Source of the DNA: Drechslerella dactyloides
Lineage: Eukaryota; Ascomycota; Orbiliomycetes; Orbiliales; Orbiliaceae
Assembly: GCA_020064725.1 (NCBI GenBank)
Contig: JAGTWJ010000013.1
Coordinates: 372,001 to 436,000, forward strand
DNA: 64,000 bases
Reading direction: 5' to 3'
Part shown: one piece after another, positions 36,895-50,500 of the stretch
Layout: each line of letters opens with the position of its first letter
How positions within the stretch are numbered: the stretch's first letter is position 1
The notes under the pieces: generated by a model
Told to the model about the DNA's origin: nothing
Seen by the model: the letters and a program-made list of their open reading frames with translations, nothing else
The model's database searches: none
Program-made: the position numbers and the translations under genes

Positions 36895-38631
36895 TAACTG
36901 TATTCTTGAATAAATTATTGATAGTAATTATATAATTCTAAAAAAATTTATATTTTTTTAAATATTTTTAGTGTTGGTTAGTCTTATATAGCTTATATCT
37001 TCTTTGGGTTTATTTATATATCATATAGAGTTATAATAATTTCTAGAAATTTAACTTTAGTAACTTTAAATTTGGATTTTTTTGGTTTAATTTTAAACTT
37101 ATATTAATTTAAGGTTTTAAAGATTTAATTAATATATTTTTGGTGTTTATTAGAGTTTGTATTATAGATAAAGATATTATCTAAATATATTATATATATA
37201 TTGTTAATATATTTTTATAGAATATGATTTATAAATATTTAAAAGATTATAGATATATTAGTTAATTTAAAAAGCATAATTAGGTATTCAAATAGTCTGT
37301 ATTTGGTTTTGAAAGTGGTTTTCTATTTTTTTTTAGGGTTAATTTTGATATTATAATATATATTAATAAGGTTAAGTTTTATATAAATTATAATATCTGA
37401 TATTTTATCAAAGAATTTGTTGATAAGGGATAGAAGTTCTCTATTTTTAATAATTATTATATTAAAGATTTGGTAGTTAATATATATTTATAATTTATTT
37501 AAATCTTTTTTTTTTATAAACAAAATAGGATATTCTATTAATAAATTAAAAGATTATATATATTTTGTTTTAAGATTTTTTTTAATATATTTATAGAGTA
37601 TTACTGTTTCTTAATCAGTATATTTATATATTAGTATAAATCAAGGTTGTGTTTCTTCCTATAATAATATTAAATATTTAAATAAATTGATTTTTAATAA
37701 AATTTATTTTTCTAATATAAATTAGAAGATGTTTCTTCTTTCTTTAGATATTTATTTAAAAATATTAATTATTTCTAAGATTATGCATAATTCCCTAATT
37801 TAGATTTATACTTTTTATAAAATATTTAATTTATGTTTATATCTGTTTTTAATCTCTTTTTTTAATAAGTATATAATAAATCATAAGTAGGTTTCTTTTA
37901 AAATATTTTTATTAGTTAGTTATATTTTAGTAATTTTCTAACAATCATAGTTATCAAAAATAATTTCTCTTTTTCTTTAATTAACACTAAAATTGTGTTT
38001 TATTAGCCATAGGAATCCAAAAATTAATAAAATATCTTTTAGAAAATTTAGGATATCAATAATATATTCTTTTAAATATTTATTAATAAATAATTTAAAG
38101 ATTATTTTCTAAATAACTTTTTTTAAAATTTGATATGAAAAAGTGGTGACTTAGTAGATATTAAATTTTTATTATATTTTAAATTAATATTTTTATATTA
38201 TTATAATAAAGATGTAGTTTTCTTCTACTTTATTATTAATTAAGGTTTTTATAAGTTTTCCAAATATAAATGAGGTGAGGGTGAGTTTTCTATAGAAATT
38301 TAGGTTTCTTATTTTAGTATATTTCTGTTAATTTTAAAGTATATCTAGTTTTTTAATTTATAGTTTGGGCTATTAATTATTTTTTACTATATATTTATAA
38401 GATATTATTTGATATGGTTGTTTTGATCTTTTTAGCTTATAAAGTTATTCTAGAAATATTTTTAGTATTAATAATATTTTCTTTTTTTTTTATTATATTG
38501 GTAGATATATCTTCTGGCTATCTTTAGTTTATTAAAATTGTAAGGGTATTTTGGGTAGTAGATATATTCTTTTCCTACAGGATATTTACAGTTATATTGT
38601 TATTTATTTTTATAATTTACAAAGTAATATA

Positions 38632-40523
38632 ACGTCAATGATAAGCGAACGGATCAAACAAGCGAGTGGATCACCTCACCACACCTACATGCCCACCACT
38701 TCTCTTATACCTTATACCTCCACAATTACTGCAATACCTGCCTCTATAACTGAATCCAGAGTTCTTCTAGCTATTGAAGTTATAAAAAAAGACCAAGAAT
38801 TAAGTATTTAAGCTACTATTAAGTATTATAATATCTTTTATACTACTTTAGTTTACTAATATAATGGCTGTTTTTTATGATGTAATAATATCCCTAAATT
38901 ATGAAACTTTATAAAATTAAAAAAAAATGCTATTATTTAATATATATTTAAGCTATATACACAGTCTTTTTATTTTAAACTAGATAATATAGAAAATATA
39001 GCCAACTAGTTGCTACTGACGCATAGCAACAATAATACACAACATATTAGTAAGAGATAAACTAATAATTTTGTTAAATATTATCTAGAATTATAAATAT
39101 ATTTATTTAAAAAATATAACTACTAGCAAACAAAATGCAAAAATCCTATATTTATCAACAAATAGTTTTAGCTAATAAAGACTGTAAAGACTAAGTATAG
39201 TATTATAAATAATAATATCTATAATTTTAATAAAACTAGTTTTATAATAAATATAATATCTATAACTATTATTGTTATAAATACTAAAATATGTGATAAA
39301 ACTAAACTAACATAGCTTAGGAATTATAAATAGATAATAATTATCTAGAAAATAAACATAAAAGATTAAATAATGTTACTATTTATTATCCTTACTAGAT
39401 AACACTACTTAATTAGCTAATATACAATAATAAAACTACCAGTAGATTAGGTTATTACACTTTTTAATAATAGTTAAACAATAAATAAGCTCACTCTACA
39501 ATAACTAAAGTATTTTAACAAATTTATAATATAATACTATATTTTAGACTACCAATTATTAATTCTAGATAGTTATAAAAACTATTATTCTATTATCTTT
39601 AAACTATACTACTAAAAATATAAGATTATTATAATTTATATATTACCACATTTATCATATATCTTCTAGCTACTGGATATTAACTGCTTTAGACTATTAA
39701 AACAAGTATATAATTATAAGGTAGAAAGTTTAATATATATATATATTAATTATATTTCTAAGCTAGAGTTTCTTACTAAATTTTATAAAATATTTACTAC
39801 TATAATAATACTTAAAAATATATATAATAGTTTTATTAGAGCTAATATTATACCTTATAACCCTAACAGAGTTTTATTAAAGCTAGATATATAGTTACTA
39901 ATAATTACTCTAGTGAATTTATATCTAGATATTATAAATATAGTAGCTATTTAGACTACAAAAATACTATTAAATCTATTAGAAATTAGTCTATAAGTAG
40001 ACCTGATTAAAAATCAGATTATTTAGTACTAGAATAATTTTTCTATATTATTGCTAGTAGCTGTGGACTAGCTGTCTAAAAAGATATAAACTATAATATA
40101 TTAATTAATATTTATATATATAAAGAACATAATATTGTACTCTGCTAATAAAGTATTAAGTAAATAGTAGTAGATAAAAAAATAGTATATATAATATAGA
40201 GATATATTCACTATATACTAAACAGATAATATACTAGATCAAAATACTATAAATAAATAATATAAACAAGTAGAACCAAAAAACTATTAGAATAATATAT
40301 AACTAAAAGGGGGCTTTAAAAAGGTATTGTGCTATAGTTAATATAATAAAACTGGGTATAATATTTAAATATGTTAAAAAATATTTTAAATATGTAAATA
40401 AACTATTTAGTATATATCTAACCCAAAACTATAGTATTATGGTGATGAAATCAGTATTTTTATTAAGATGGGGTGGTGAGGTGATCCACTCACTTGTCTG
40501 ATCCGTTCGCTTATTATTAACGT
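38632..40523 (+). mobile_element. pogo/Fot1-like transposon P7
   Basis: 1,892 bp with TA on both sides; ends ACGTCAATGATAAGCGAACG with GGATC modules. The + strand transposase C-terminus is visible near 39,730-39,930. An 86-codon frame at 38,551-38,811 crosses its left end and is not a gene, although its C-terminal part (SRVLLAIEVIKKDQELSI) is the mutated N-terminus of the transposase. Confidence 0.88.
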
Positions 40524-40687
40524 TATATAGTTTTTATAAAAATAACTAGTTTTTATTTTTGATAATTTATTTTTATATTTTTAATAAAAATAATTTTCTA
40601 AGTATTGTTCCTAAATTTTATAAATATGGAAGATTTTAATACAAATAGTATATAGTACGTAAGCCAAGTTATTAGACTTACTATCTA

Positions 40688-42580
40688 ACGTATTCCACAA
40701 GCGAGCGAACACCCCAAGTGAGCGAACACCCTCCTTACCCTATTTTAACAAAAATATTACCTTTACTATTATATTATTGTTAGGATGGTATAAGAAATCT
40801 ATATTGTGCTAGTTTTAATCTTTAAGATGTTTTTTAATAGGTTTGGATATTATGGCTAGGTTTATTATAGTGGTTATAGTATAGTATTTTCTTAGAAGTA
40901 GTCTTTAGCTGGGGGTTATTTTAGTGGTTTGGATGTTTTATTTGTTTATTTTGTTTATTTATAATATTATTATCTAGGATTTTATTAGTTTAATATATAA
41001 TAAGTGTGTTTTTTTGTTGTATATGTTGTTTTTTTGTTTATTGGTGTTTAGATAGTATTTGGTTTATAGAGTGTAGTGTTGTATTCTTTATTTGTATAAG
41101 TATTAATTAATATATTATTATTTATATTTTTTTAATGAATTAGTTTATAGTAGTTAGTAATGATATTGGAGAGTTATTTGGATATTAGATAATTTGGTTT
41201 TTGATAAGTTTTGATTGTAAATTAGTTTTTGAAGGGTTTATTGGTGTTTTTGTTGTTTAGGTAGTTGTTGTATATATAGTATTAAGATATGAATTTACTA
41301 GGGTAGGTGCTGGTAATTGAATATCTAGTTTTAAAAAAATTTTATTAAAATTGTAAGGTATAATCTTAGTTTTAATAAAGCTATTGTGTATATTCTTAAA
41401 TATTATTATAGTAGTAAATATTTTATGGAATTTAGAAAGAAATTCTAGTTTGTTGATATGGTTGATATCTGTGTGTACTAAGTTCTCTATTTAGTAACTA
41501 TATGTTTATTTTAATGGTTTAAAGTATTTAATATTTAATAACTGAAGAAGATGTGAAGAATATAGTGGTATATAGATTATAATCATTTTATATTTTTAGT
41601 AATAAAGTTTAAAGGTAATTAAATGATGGCTTTTATGGCTATTTAAAACTAATAGTTGGTAGTCTGAAATACAACACTGCACTATAAATTAGTTAAAGTG
41701 TTTTATCTACTTTACAATAAGTTTGTTTATTATCTAGTTATTATTAGAAAGTATAATAATCTAATCTTTTGGTAAACTAATTTCTGTATACTAGCTAACT
41801 AGGTGGTATTTGCTAGCTAAGATAATAAATAATGGTATTGTCTAATTTTTTGTATATATTTTCTGAATAATTGTTGCCTATTCATAGTTCCTAGGCTGTA
41901 TTAGTTTTGTTTTATTATAGATTTCAATATCTGTAACAACTATAGTGAAGGAGATTATACCTATTGTGAAGCTTGTCTTATCAAAATTATATATATCATT
42001 ATTTATAATACTATATTTGGCTTTTATAGCTTGTATAAACTATAACCAATCACTAATAAGTTTATAATCTTTGCATTTAACCCACTAGTAGTTGTACTTT
42101 TTGGATAAATATATTTAGAGCTTTAGATGGCATTTTACAAAATTTATTGTCCAGTTTTTGCTAATATAATATAAACTATTATCAGCATATATTAATAATA
42201 ATTAATTAACCATATTTTCTATATTACTTAATTTAAGATGAAAAGATTATACATATAGCTTAAATATATATTAGATAATAATATCTTTTTTTAATTGTGT
42301 AAGATTCTGTGATTTCAATATGTTATTGCTTTATAAAAAATATCTATTACATTAGTAGATAAAAATTATTTAAGAAATATTATATAATTTAATTACTATT
42401 ATAATATTTAATTTTTTATTTTTTTCTAGAGTTTTAATAACTAAGATTATTTAAAATTTAATTATAGAGACTATTATTATAATAATTATAAATATAGATA
42501 ATAGTAAAGGAGAAAAGGGGGTGAGGTCGCTTGGTGGGGTGTTCACTTACTTGGGGTGTTCACTCGCTTGTGGAATACGT
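40688..42580 (-). mobile_element. pogo/Fot1-like transposon P8
   Basis: 1,893 bp with TA on both sides. Ends ACGTATTCCACAAGCGAGCG with GAACACC modules, the same subfamily as P5. Transposase remnants lie on the - strand (C-terminal part near 41,300-41,500). Inserted in gypsy copy 2. Confidence 0.88.
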
Positions 42581-45298
42581 TATTATATATTCTATTTCAT
42601 TAAAATTAATATCAAAGTTATTGAATTCTCCATAGGTCATTTGATTCTTCTTACATTTATATATCAATTTAATAATCTTTTTTAAGATCTTTTTCTTAAC
42701 CTATTTAATCCAGAGTATCTTCTCCCATTCTCTTATTTTAGTATTACTACAAATATATATACAATAGTTTTTTTATATAGGGAAATATTTAATATAGTAA
42801 ATATATTTAAATATATTAAAGGTTTCTCTAAATAATTATACTTAAATATAGTTAAAATATAGAAAATAGTAATATTAATAAACCTATTCATTATAGTATT
42901 TATTATATAAATTAAGATATCCATATAATTAAATATCAATATTTTCTTATTAACAGAGATAATATCTTTATTCTATATATAGAAAATATTCTATATTATT
43001 AAAAAAATATTGTTTATGGTTAAAATTATACTAAGGTGGGTTTTTATCATTTTTAACCCATAGTTAATAGATTTTTCATTAATTAGCAAAATACTATCCA
43101 TACATAACAATTATATAGCAATAGATAGATTCTTAGTATAATCTAAAATAATTTTATATTTTATTTATAATATATTAATATCTAACTATATTATATTTTA
43201 GTTATTATTAATAGTTTTAATAAATACTTATTTCAAATATTTTATAAGTAGTTTATTTTTCTACAAATATATTAAATCTATACTTAATATAAATCTATAA
43301 TTTACAGATTTAAGTATATTATTAAAAAAAGATTATCTAAAAAATTAATTTATTTATATTTTTGTTAATAGTTTTTGTTTACTATTTTTACTTAGTATAG
43401 TAGTTCTAATTGTATTTTTTAGGGTTTCTAGGGATGAGTTTTTGTTATAATTAATTAAATTAAACTAGGAGTATAATTAAGATTAAAAATATTTGAATCA
43501 TTTTTATAAAGATTTTTATGTTTATTTAGTATCTTTTTTATAGGTATCTATCTGAGTTTTTTCTATATATTAGATGTATTCTTAGTATAAGATTATTCTA
43601 TAATTAGTTGAATTTATCTTTTTTTAGCTATATATTAGTGAATAAGATAGGATTCTATTTAATAGTTATATTAATTTCTTGGACAATATTCTGATACTGG
43701 ACTAGTCTAGCTCCAGAGTATATACATTTTTATATTTTATTTATTACTATATTAAAGTCTTTAAGAGTAGATAATTATCTTATTATCTTAAACTATTGTT
43801 TTTATTAAGATTATTTTTGAAAGTTTCTTTTCTCTTTATTTTTAAAATAATTCTATTTAATATATTCTACCTTATTATATTAGTAGTAGAGAAATATATT
43901 AGATTTCTTAGGTTTCGAGTATTAAGTAGTATTGAGGTTTATAGATTCTGGTTTATAGGTTTTATTTAATTTCCAAAAAGATTTTCCAATTTAGATTTAG
44001 TTCTACTAAGATTTCTTAGTATATTTATTCAAATAATATTTATTTAAGTTGTAGTAGGGTTTCTTCTGTTGTAAGCTTTTCTAGAACTAATATAATATAT
44101 TATCTAATTCAATAGTCATAGTCTATATTTTATAGTAAGTTATCTTCTTTTTTAGGAGTTTCTATTTAATAATTTCCATCTTTAAGTTAGGTTTAAATTT
44201 TTCTCTAACTTTGTAGAATAGAGTATTATTATCATATTTAGTAAAAAATGTATATTAGTTAAACTATTGGAAATAGGATTATACTAATCTAGTTTATTTA
44301 AGTTAGTCAAGTTTTCTAAAAGTTTCCTTAACTTTATTTTTATATTTATATTTTTATTTAAGAAAGTTTATAAATTTCTAAAAGATACTAAAAATTTTAT
44401 TAATTTCTGGAATTTATATTTTTTAGTTTTCTTCCAATATATTCTCATATATTTGTTTATATATTAGATAGATATTAAGGGTACTTTTTTTAAAATATAT
44501 TTCTACAAAGCAGATTTTATGCTATTCTATGGTAAATTATTTAAAATAGAAAAAGAAATGGTTGCTAAGCTGGTTAAGAAATTGATTAAGTTTCTTAAAT
44601 TATCTTTTATACTTAATTAGGTCTCTTATTTTTAGTACCTTATTAGATATTATTATGAAAATAGCTGTAATTCTGTTTTTTTAAGCTCCCAATCCACTGA
44701 CTGAAGTAAATCTAGAATTAGTAAATAGTATAGGATTCTAAATAATAACATCACTTATCTAAATACTAATTAAGATCTTAGTATATTTTATTATTTCTTT
44801 AAAGTTTCCTAATATAATTACTTTAATATCTTTGACTATTACTAAGACTACTTATATATATTATTAATATATTATAATTGCTTCTTATTATACTATCTCA
44901 AGATTCTGTTCTAGCCCTTACTCAGTATTATTTTCTAATATAATATTATTTATTTTTTCTAAAACTTATATTCCTATATCTACCACAAGCCTGTTCTCAT
45001 ATTCCCGTAGACTATCTATATATTCACTAATTAATCTAAAAGAATTAGAGTCTATTATATTATTATCTCTTTATATATATAATACCATCTAAATTATTAC
45101 TACAGTTATTCTTTATTCGTATATTCCTAAAATATAGAAATCATTGACAGATCTTTTATATTTGTTGTCTTTACTATCTAATACTAATTCAAAGTTGCTA
45201 TTATTTATAAGTAATTCTCATAGTTTTATATTATAAAATTCTGTTTTATCTTCATATACTATAGAGAACTTATAAGTTATACTAAAGATTATCATATA

Positions 45299-46628
45299 AC
45301 GTGTACGATAAGCGACCGGGTCAGACAAGCGACCGGGTCACCCTCCTGGTCAAACACCCCACCAAAAACCCTTTTATTAATATTGTAGTCAATATCTATT
45401 AGAAAATTATAAAAAAAAATATTTTAAATAAATATAGATTAAAATAATCTAATATTATTTCTTTTAATTTTTTAAACCTAATATTAAATTATAAATAATT
45501 TTTTTAATTTTTGAAAAAACAACACATTTTTTAGATGTTTGACTCTAAATATCTAGATAAATTACGAACGAAAATCTTTAAAAATTAAAAATTTAATAAA
45601 CTATTATATAATCTAGGCCTGTGCTAAGCCATTATTTCTTATAATAAAAATTAAGTTCTAGAAAGTCTTCTAAAGTTGGTACAACACACCAGCTATTTTT
45701 TCAAATAATTATATATAAAAATTTAATAAAAAAATTTAAAAAAAATCTATTTTAATCTTAATATATTAAGATTTTTTATTTTAATTTTATTTTAATTTTA
45801 TTAATAAAAATTCAATTTTTTATAAATTTTTATTATAAACATTAAAAATATTGATATTAAATTATATAACGTATTCCACAAGCGAGCGGACCACACAAGC
45901 GAGCGGACCACCCCATATAAACCAACACCCTACCAAAACACTTTTTATTGATAACTTAATCAATAATTAATTTAAAATTAGAATAAAATTAATCTTGTTT
46001 ATATAAACTATTACAAATCTAAAAATATTTTTTTAAATTTTTTTTATATTAAATTAAAGAAATATACAAGGGGGGTGGTCCGGTCGCTTGTCTGGTCCAG
46101 TCGCTTATTGTTGACGTTAATGTATAAAAAAAATTAAAAAAAAAACTAAAAAAAAGGTTTTTTTATATTAAATCAAAATTTATTTTTTTAATTTTTTTTA
46201 TTAAATTTTTATATATAATTATTTGAAAAAATAGCTGGTGTGTTGTACCAACTTTAGAAGACTTTCTAGAACTTAATTTTTATTATAAGAAATAATGGCT
46301 TAGCACAGGCCTAGATTATATAATAGTTTATTAAATTTTTAATTTTTAAAGATTTTCGTTCGTAATTTATCTAGATATTTAGAGTCAAACATCTAAAAAA
46401 TGTGTTGTTTTTTCAAAAATTAAAAAAATTATTTATAATTTAATATTAGGTTTAAAAAATTAAAAGAAATAATATTAGATTATTTTAATCTATATTTATT
46501 TAAAATATTTTTTTTTATAATTTTCTAATAGATATTGACTACAATATTAATAAAAGGGTTTTTGGTGGGGTGTTTGACCAGGAGGGTGACCCGGTCGCTT
46601 GTCTGACCCGGTCGCTTATCGTACACGT
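45299..46628. mobile_element. Foldback element F2 with long inverted arms, carrying a nested MITE
   Basis: TA at 45,297-45,298 and 46,629-46,630. Ends ACGTGTACGATAAGCGACC and its reverse complement, each with two AAGCGACCGGGTC modules 17 bp apart. Inverted arms run about 45,299-45,730 and 46,200-46,628 (both contain the block with GTTGGTACAACACACCAGC). Without the MITE it is 1,079 bp. It sits 43 bp inside the 5' LTR of gypsy copy 2. Same family as F1 but much less mutated. Confidence 0.9.
45869..46117. mobile_element. 249-bp MITE, copy 2
   Basis: Same orientation, length and, by eye, sequence as the element at 15,546-15,794. TA flanks at 45,867-45,868 and 46,118-46,119. Inserted in the spacer of F2. 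Confidence 0.92.
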
Positions 46629-46671
46629 TACTTATTACTTCTCCTCATTCACTAAGAGTGATCAGTCAAAG

Positions 46672-47254
46672 TGTTACACTTTGGCCCAAAACTGGGTCAA
46701 ACACACTTCACTCTAAAATCTCTGACTCTCAGTCACTATCATACGAGGTTTTTAATGGAGGGAGATAAATATATATCAAATACAATAATAACTATAGAAT
46801 AGAATATATAACAACAATAATAAATAAACTGGCTATTAGGGTACTATAGTTTAAGCGTTAACCAATGAAATCCAAGAGAAAGTCATCAATCAACCAATAA
46901 AATAGGCTGATTAAATACATAATATCTGATACATAAAATAATAGAAATATATTAATATATTGCTTAAGTGGCTCATGGCTTATAGTTCTGCCAAAAGTTA
47001 ACCCACAATCCACAATCCACAGTTAGTCACATAATTCTGATTTATATAAATTTAGCTACCTACTCATGGCTCATAGCTCTTTGTGGTTCCAGTTTCTATA
47101 TAGGATAAACCTATATAGACATGTGTCTCATATGGGAGTCCTTTCCACAGGATTCATAGATACACCATTACTTTGCGTACCATATGGGAAGGGTGTCTGT
47201 ATGGGAACCAGGTCTGTGCAGGTTATTCGGGTGCTGCGCTGTTATTCCATAACA
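46672..47254 (-). repeat. 5' LTR of gypsy copy 2
   Basis: Starts TGTTACACTTTGGCCC and ends CCATAACA on the + strand, followed by target duplication TTTCT. In the sense direction the base after GTGTAACA is C (CTTTGACTGATCACTC), so no canonical TGG-starting tRNA primer site is seen. Two short overlapping open frames here (47,066-47,364) are LTR sequence, not genes. Confidence 0.9.
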
Positions 47255-47580
47255 TTTCTTTTCAACCTCATTTTAGTCAGCTGTTAGCTTTTCTAAAATC
47301 AGAAAATACATCTTTTATAGCTATAATAACCAGCAATCACTTTAATACTCAAGAATCCCTTTAATTCACTCTTCAGGATCCCAGTTTTTATCCCCAATAA
47401 ACCAACACAACATTGCAGCATAAATGAACAGAGGCACTACCATTATTTTATATATATTTTTAATTATTCGTAAGCTTATTCCTAACCCAGGTAGATTTAT
47501 TTTTCTAGAATAAATATTTTATTATAAGATTTAATAATATAATTAATACTAAAATAAGTATTGCTTAGAATATTTAGATA
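47255..47580 (-). pseudogene. NLR-B: displaced NACHT segment
   Basis: On the - strand the frame reads NLPGLGISLRIIKNI, then VVPLFIYAAMLCWFIGDKNW, and approaches the gypsy insertion with EVEKK. It continues directly in sense into LIEEF...IVGIIVNFANLL at 29,291. The same series occurs uninterrupted in NLR-A (WLGDESI, VVLLFIYTV, QLVEEF, IVNFI). It is cut on its other side by transposon P10. RIP-type stops are present. Confidence 0.75.
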
Positions 47581-50500
47581 ACGTCAATGATAAGCGAATG
47601 GATTAGACAAGTGAGTGGATCACCTCACCACCCCATTTTAATGAAAATATTGATTTTACTACCATAATACTATAACTTTAAGCTAGATATATATTAAATA
47701 ATTTATTTATATATTTAAAATATTTCTTAATATATTTAAATATTATATCCAGCTCTATTATATTAACTATAACATAATATCTTTTTAAAATCTTCTTCTA
47801 ATTATATATTATCTTAATAATTTTTTAATTTTATCTATTTATACTATTTATTTATAGTATTTTAATCCAGTATATTACCTACTTAATATATAGTAAGTAT
47901 ATTTTTATATTATATATATTATTTTTTTGTTTATTATTATTTATTTAATACTTTATTAATAGAGTGTAGTATTGTATTCTCTATATATATAAATACTAAT
48001 TGATATATTATAATTTATATTCCTTTAGATAACTAGTCCATAGTTATTAACAGTAATATAGAAAAACTATTTTAGTATTAAGTAATCTAGTTTTTAATTA
48101 AATTTGTTTATAGGCTAACCTTTAATAAATTTAATAATGTTTTTGTAGTCCAGGTAGCTGCTATATTCATAATATCTGAACATAAATTTACTAGAGTAGC
48201 TAACGTAATCCATAAGCGAGCGTGCCACCCAAGCGAGCATGCCACTATTTACCATCAACACGTCTTTCTACCTTCATACTATATTACTCTACAACAACTA
48301 TAATGGCTGTTAATTTAATTGAATCCAGAGTTATATTTGCTTTCAAAACTATGAAAAAAAACAAAAAATTAAGTATTTGAGCTGCTGCTAAACACTATAA
48401 TGTCTCTTGAATAATGATTGCCTGCTGACATGACAGTGTGTTATTGTGATATGATACCACGCCTAATTCACGAAAGCTTATGATTCTAGAAAAAAAAGTT
48501 ATTATCTAATATATACTTGAGCTAGCTTTGTGATTATTTCATCCTAAACTGTTTAATATAGAAGATATGGCCAATTAACTACTTTCTATATACAACAGTA
48601 ACAATATACTATATGTTGGCAAGAATTAAGCTACCAATTTTGTTAAATACTACCTAGAGCTTAAAATATATCTATTTTAAAAGTATGACTACCAGTAAGC
48701 CAAATATGAAAATCCTAAGTTTATTGGGGGTTGGTTCTAGTTTATATAAGTTATGAAAGCTAAATATAACATTTTAGATAATGATATCTATAATTTTGAT
48801 GAAACAAGCTTTACAATAAGCATTATTTCAATTATTACAGTTATCATAGGTGCTGAATACTGTGGCAGAACTAAATTAACACAGCCTGAGAACTGCGAAT
48901 GGGCAATAGTCATTCAGGGTATTAATGCCCAAAATTGGGCTATATTGTCATTCATCATCCTTATAAGTTAATACCACTTATTTAGCTGGTATATAGAGTA
49001 TAACTTATCAAAGATTTGGGTAATTGTAACTACTGATAATAACTGGACAACAAATAAGAAGGGTGTGGAGTAGATTTAGTATTTTAACCAATTTTCAACA
49101 CTATGCTGTAAAAGTATATATTGTCTATTAGTTCTTGATGGTCATGAGAGTCACCATTCAATTAAATTTAAGCTCTATTGCCAGAAACACAAGATTATTA
49201 TATTTTGTATATTTCTATATTTATTATATCTTCTTTAGTTATTAGATATTGGTTGTTTTGCCTTATTAAAACAAGCATATACTTATGAGATTAAAGGTTT
49301 AATATATATGTATATTACCTATATTAGCAAACTAGAGTTTTTGTTTAGTTTTTACAAAGCATTTACTACCTCAATAACTGAAAAGAACATATGCAATATC
49401 TTTACTGAAACTAGCATCTTACCCTATAACCCAGAGACAATTCTTTCAAAGCTAGATATAGCACTAACACCCTCCCCCATAAACTCTCACCCTAATACAG
49501 CAGTATAGACTACCAAAACATTAAAAAATCCTATAAAAACAGACCTACAATCAGAGCTTATTAAGAACCAAATTACCCAACACTAGAGTAGTTCTTCAAT
49601 GTCTATCATAACTACTATAGACCAGTTTGCCAAAGATACATAGTTTATAATATATGAGCTGTTACTTTTGTGTGTAGAGACTACTGTACTCCAGGCAGCC
49701 AATAAGGCATTAAGCAAGCACCGGAAAACATCAAAAAATTGTCTATAAGATGGAGGGTCACTTAATATAAAAAAGGCACACAATATTTTGGTCTAAGGTA
49801 TAATAGAAAGACAGCTATAGTAGGAAACCCACCAACACAATATCCAACTAAAGGGAAATAGCACAAGGTTATAGGGTTATAATAAGTGTGGCAAAGCTAG
49901 ACATAATATACAAACTTGTCAAAAAGTTGTTTAAATATATAATTAACCTATTTACCATATAATTATAATGTGTCTATGATAGGATGGTGGTGTAGTTGAT
50001 GCTTCCGTCGGCATGGTGTTGAAAAATGGCACGCTCGCTTGGGTGGCACGCTCGCTTATGGATTACGTTACTGGTAATTGTATATCCAGTTTTGATAAAA
50101 CTCTATTAAGGTTATAAAATATAATATCAGTTTCAGCAAAGCTGCTACATATATTTTTAAGTATTATTATAGTAGTAAATATTTTGTAGAATTTAGTAAG
50201 AAACTTCAGTTTAGAAATATAGTTAATATACATATATATTAAGCTCTTTATTTTATAGCTATATATCTATTTTAATAGCCTAAAACAGCCAATATCCAGT
50301 AGCTGAAGAATATACAATAAATATAATAGTATATAGATTATAATAATCTTATACTTCTAGCAGTATAACTCAAAAGCAACAGAATAGTAGCTTTTGTGAC
50401 CATCTAGGATTAATAGCCAGTAGTCCAAAATACAACACCACACTATAAATTTATCAAAGTACTTTAACTACTATAGAGCAAACTCATTTATTATCCAGCT

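Larger units (their letters stand above)
29292..47254 (-). mobile_element. Ty3/gypsy chromovirus, copy 2: full length, TSD TTTCT, five nested insertions
   Basis: LTRs of equal length (583 bp) at 29,292-29,874 (3' LTR) and 46,672-47,254 (5' LTR), both antisense on the + strand, with TTTCT at 29,287-29,291 and again at 47,255-47,259. Nested within are P5 (32,340), P6 (35,003), P7 (38,632), P8 (40,688) and foldback F2 (45,299, itself with a MITE). Subtracting them gives about 9.05 kb. A purine-rich stretch (AGGAGAAAAATAG on the - strand) adjoins the 3' LTR. Chromodomain sequence is at about 31,141-31,260 and gag-side sequence at about 42,600-45,298. All frames are broken. Confidence 0.9.
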
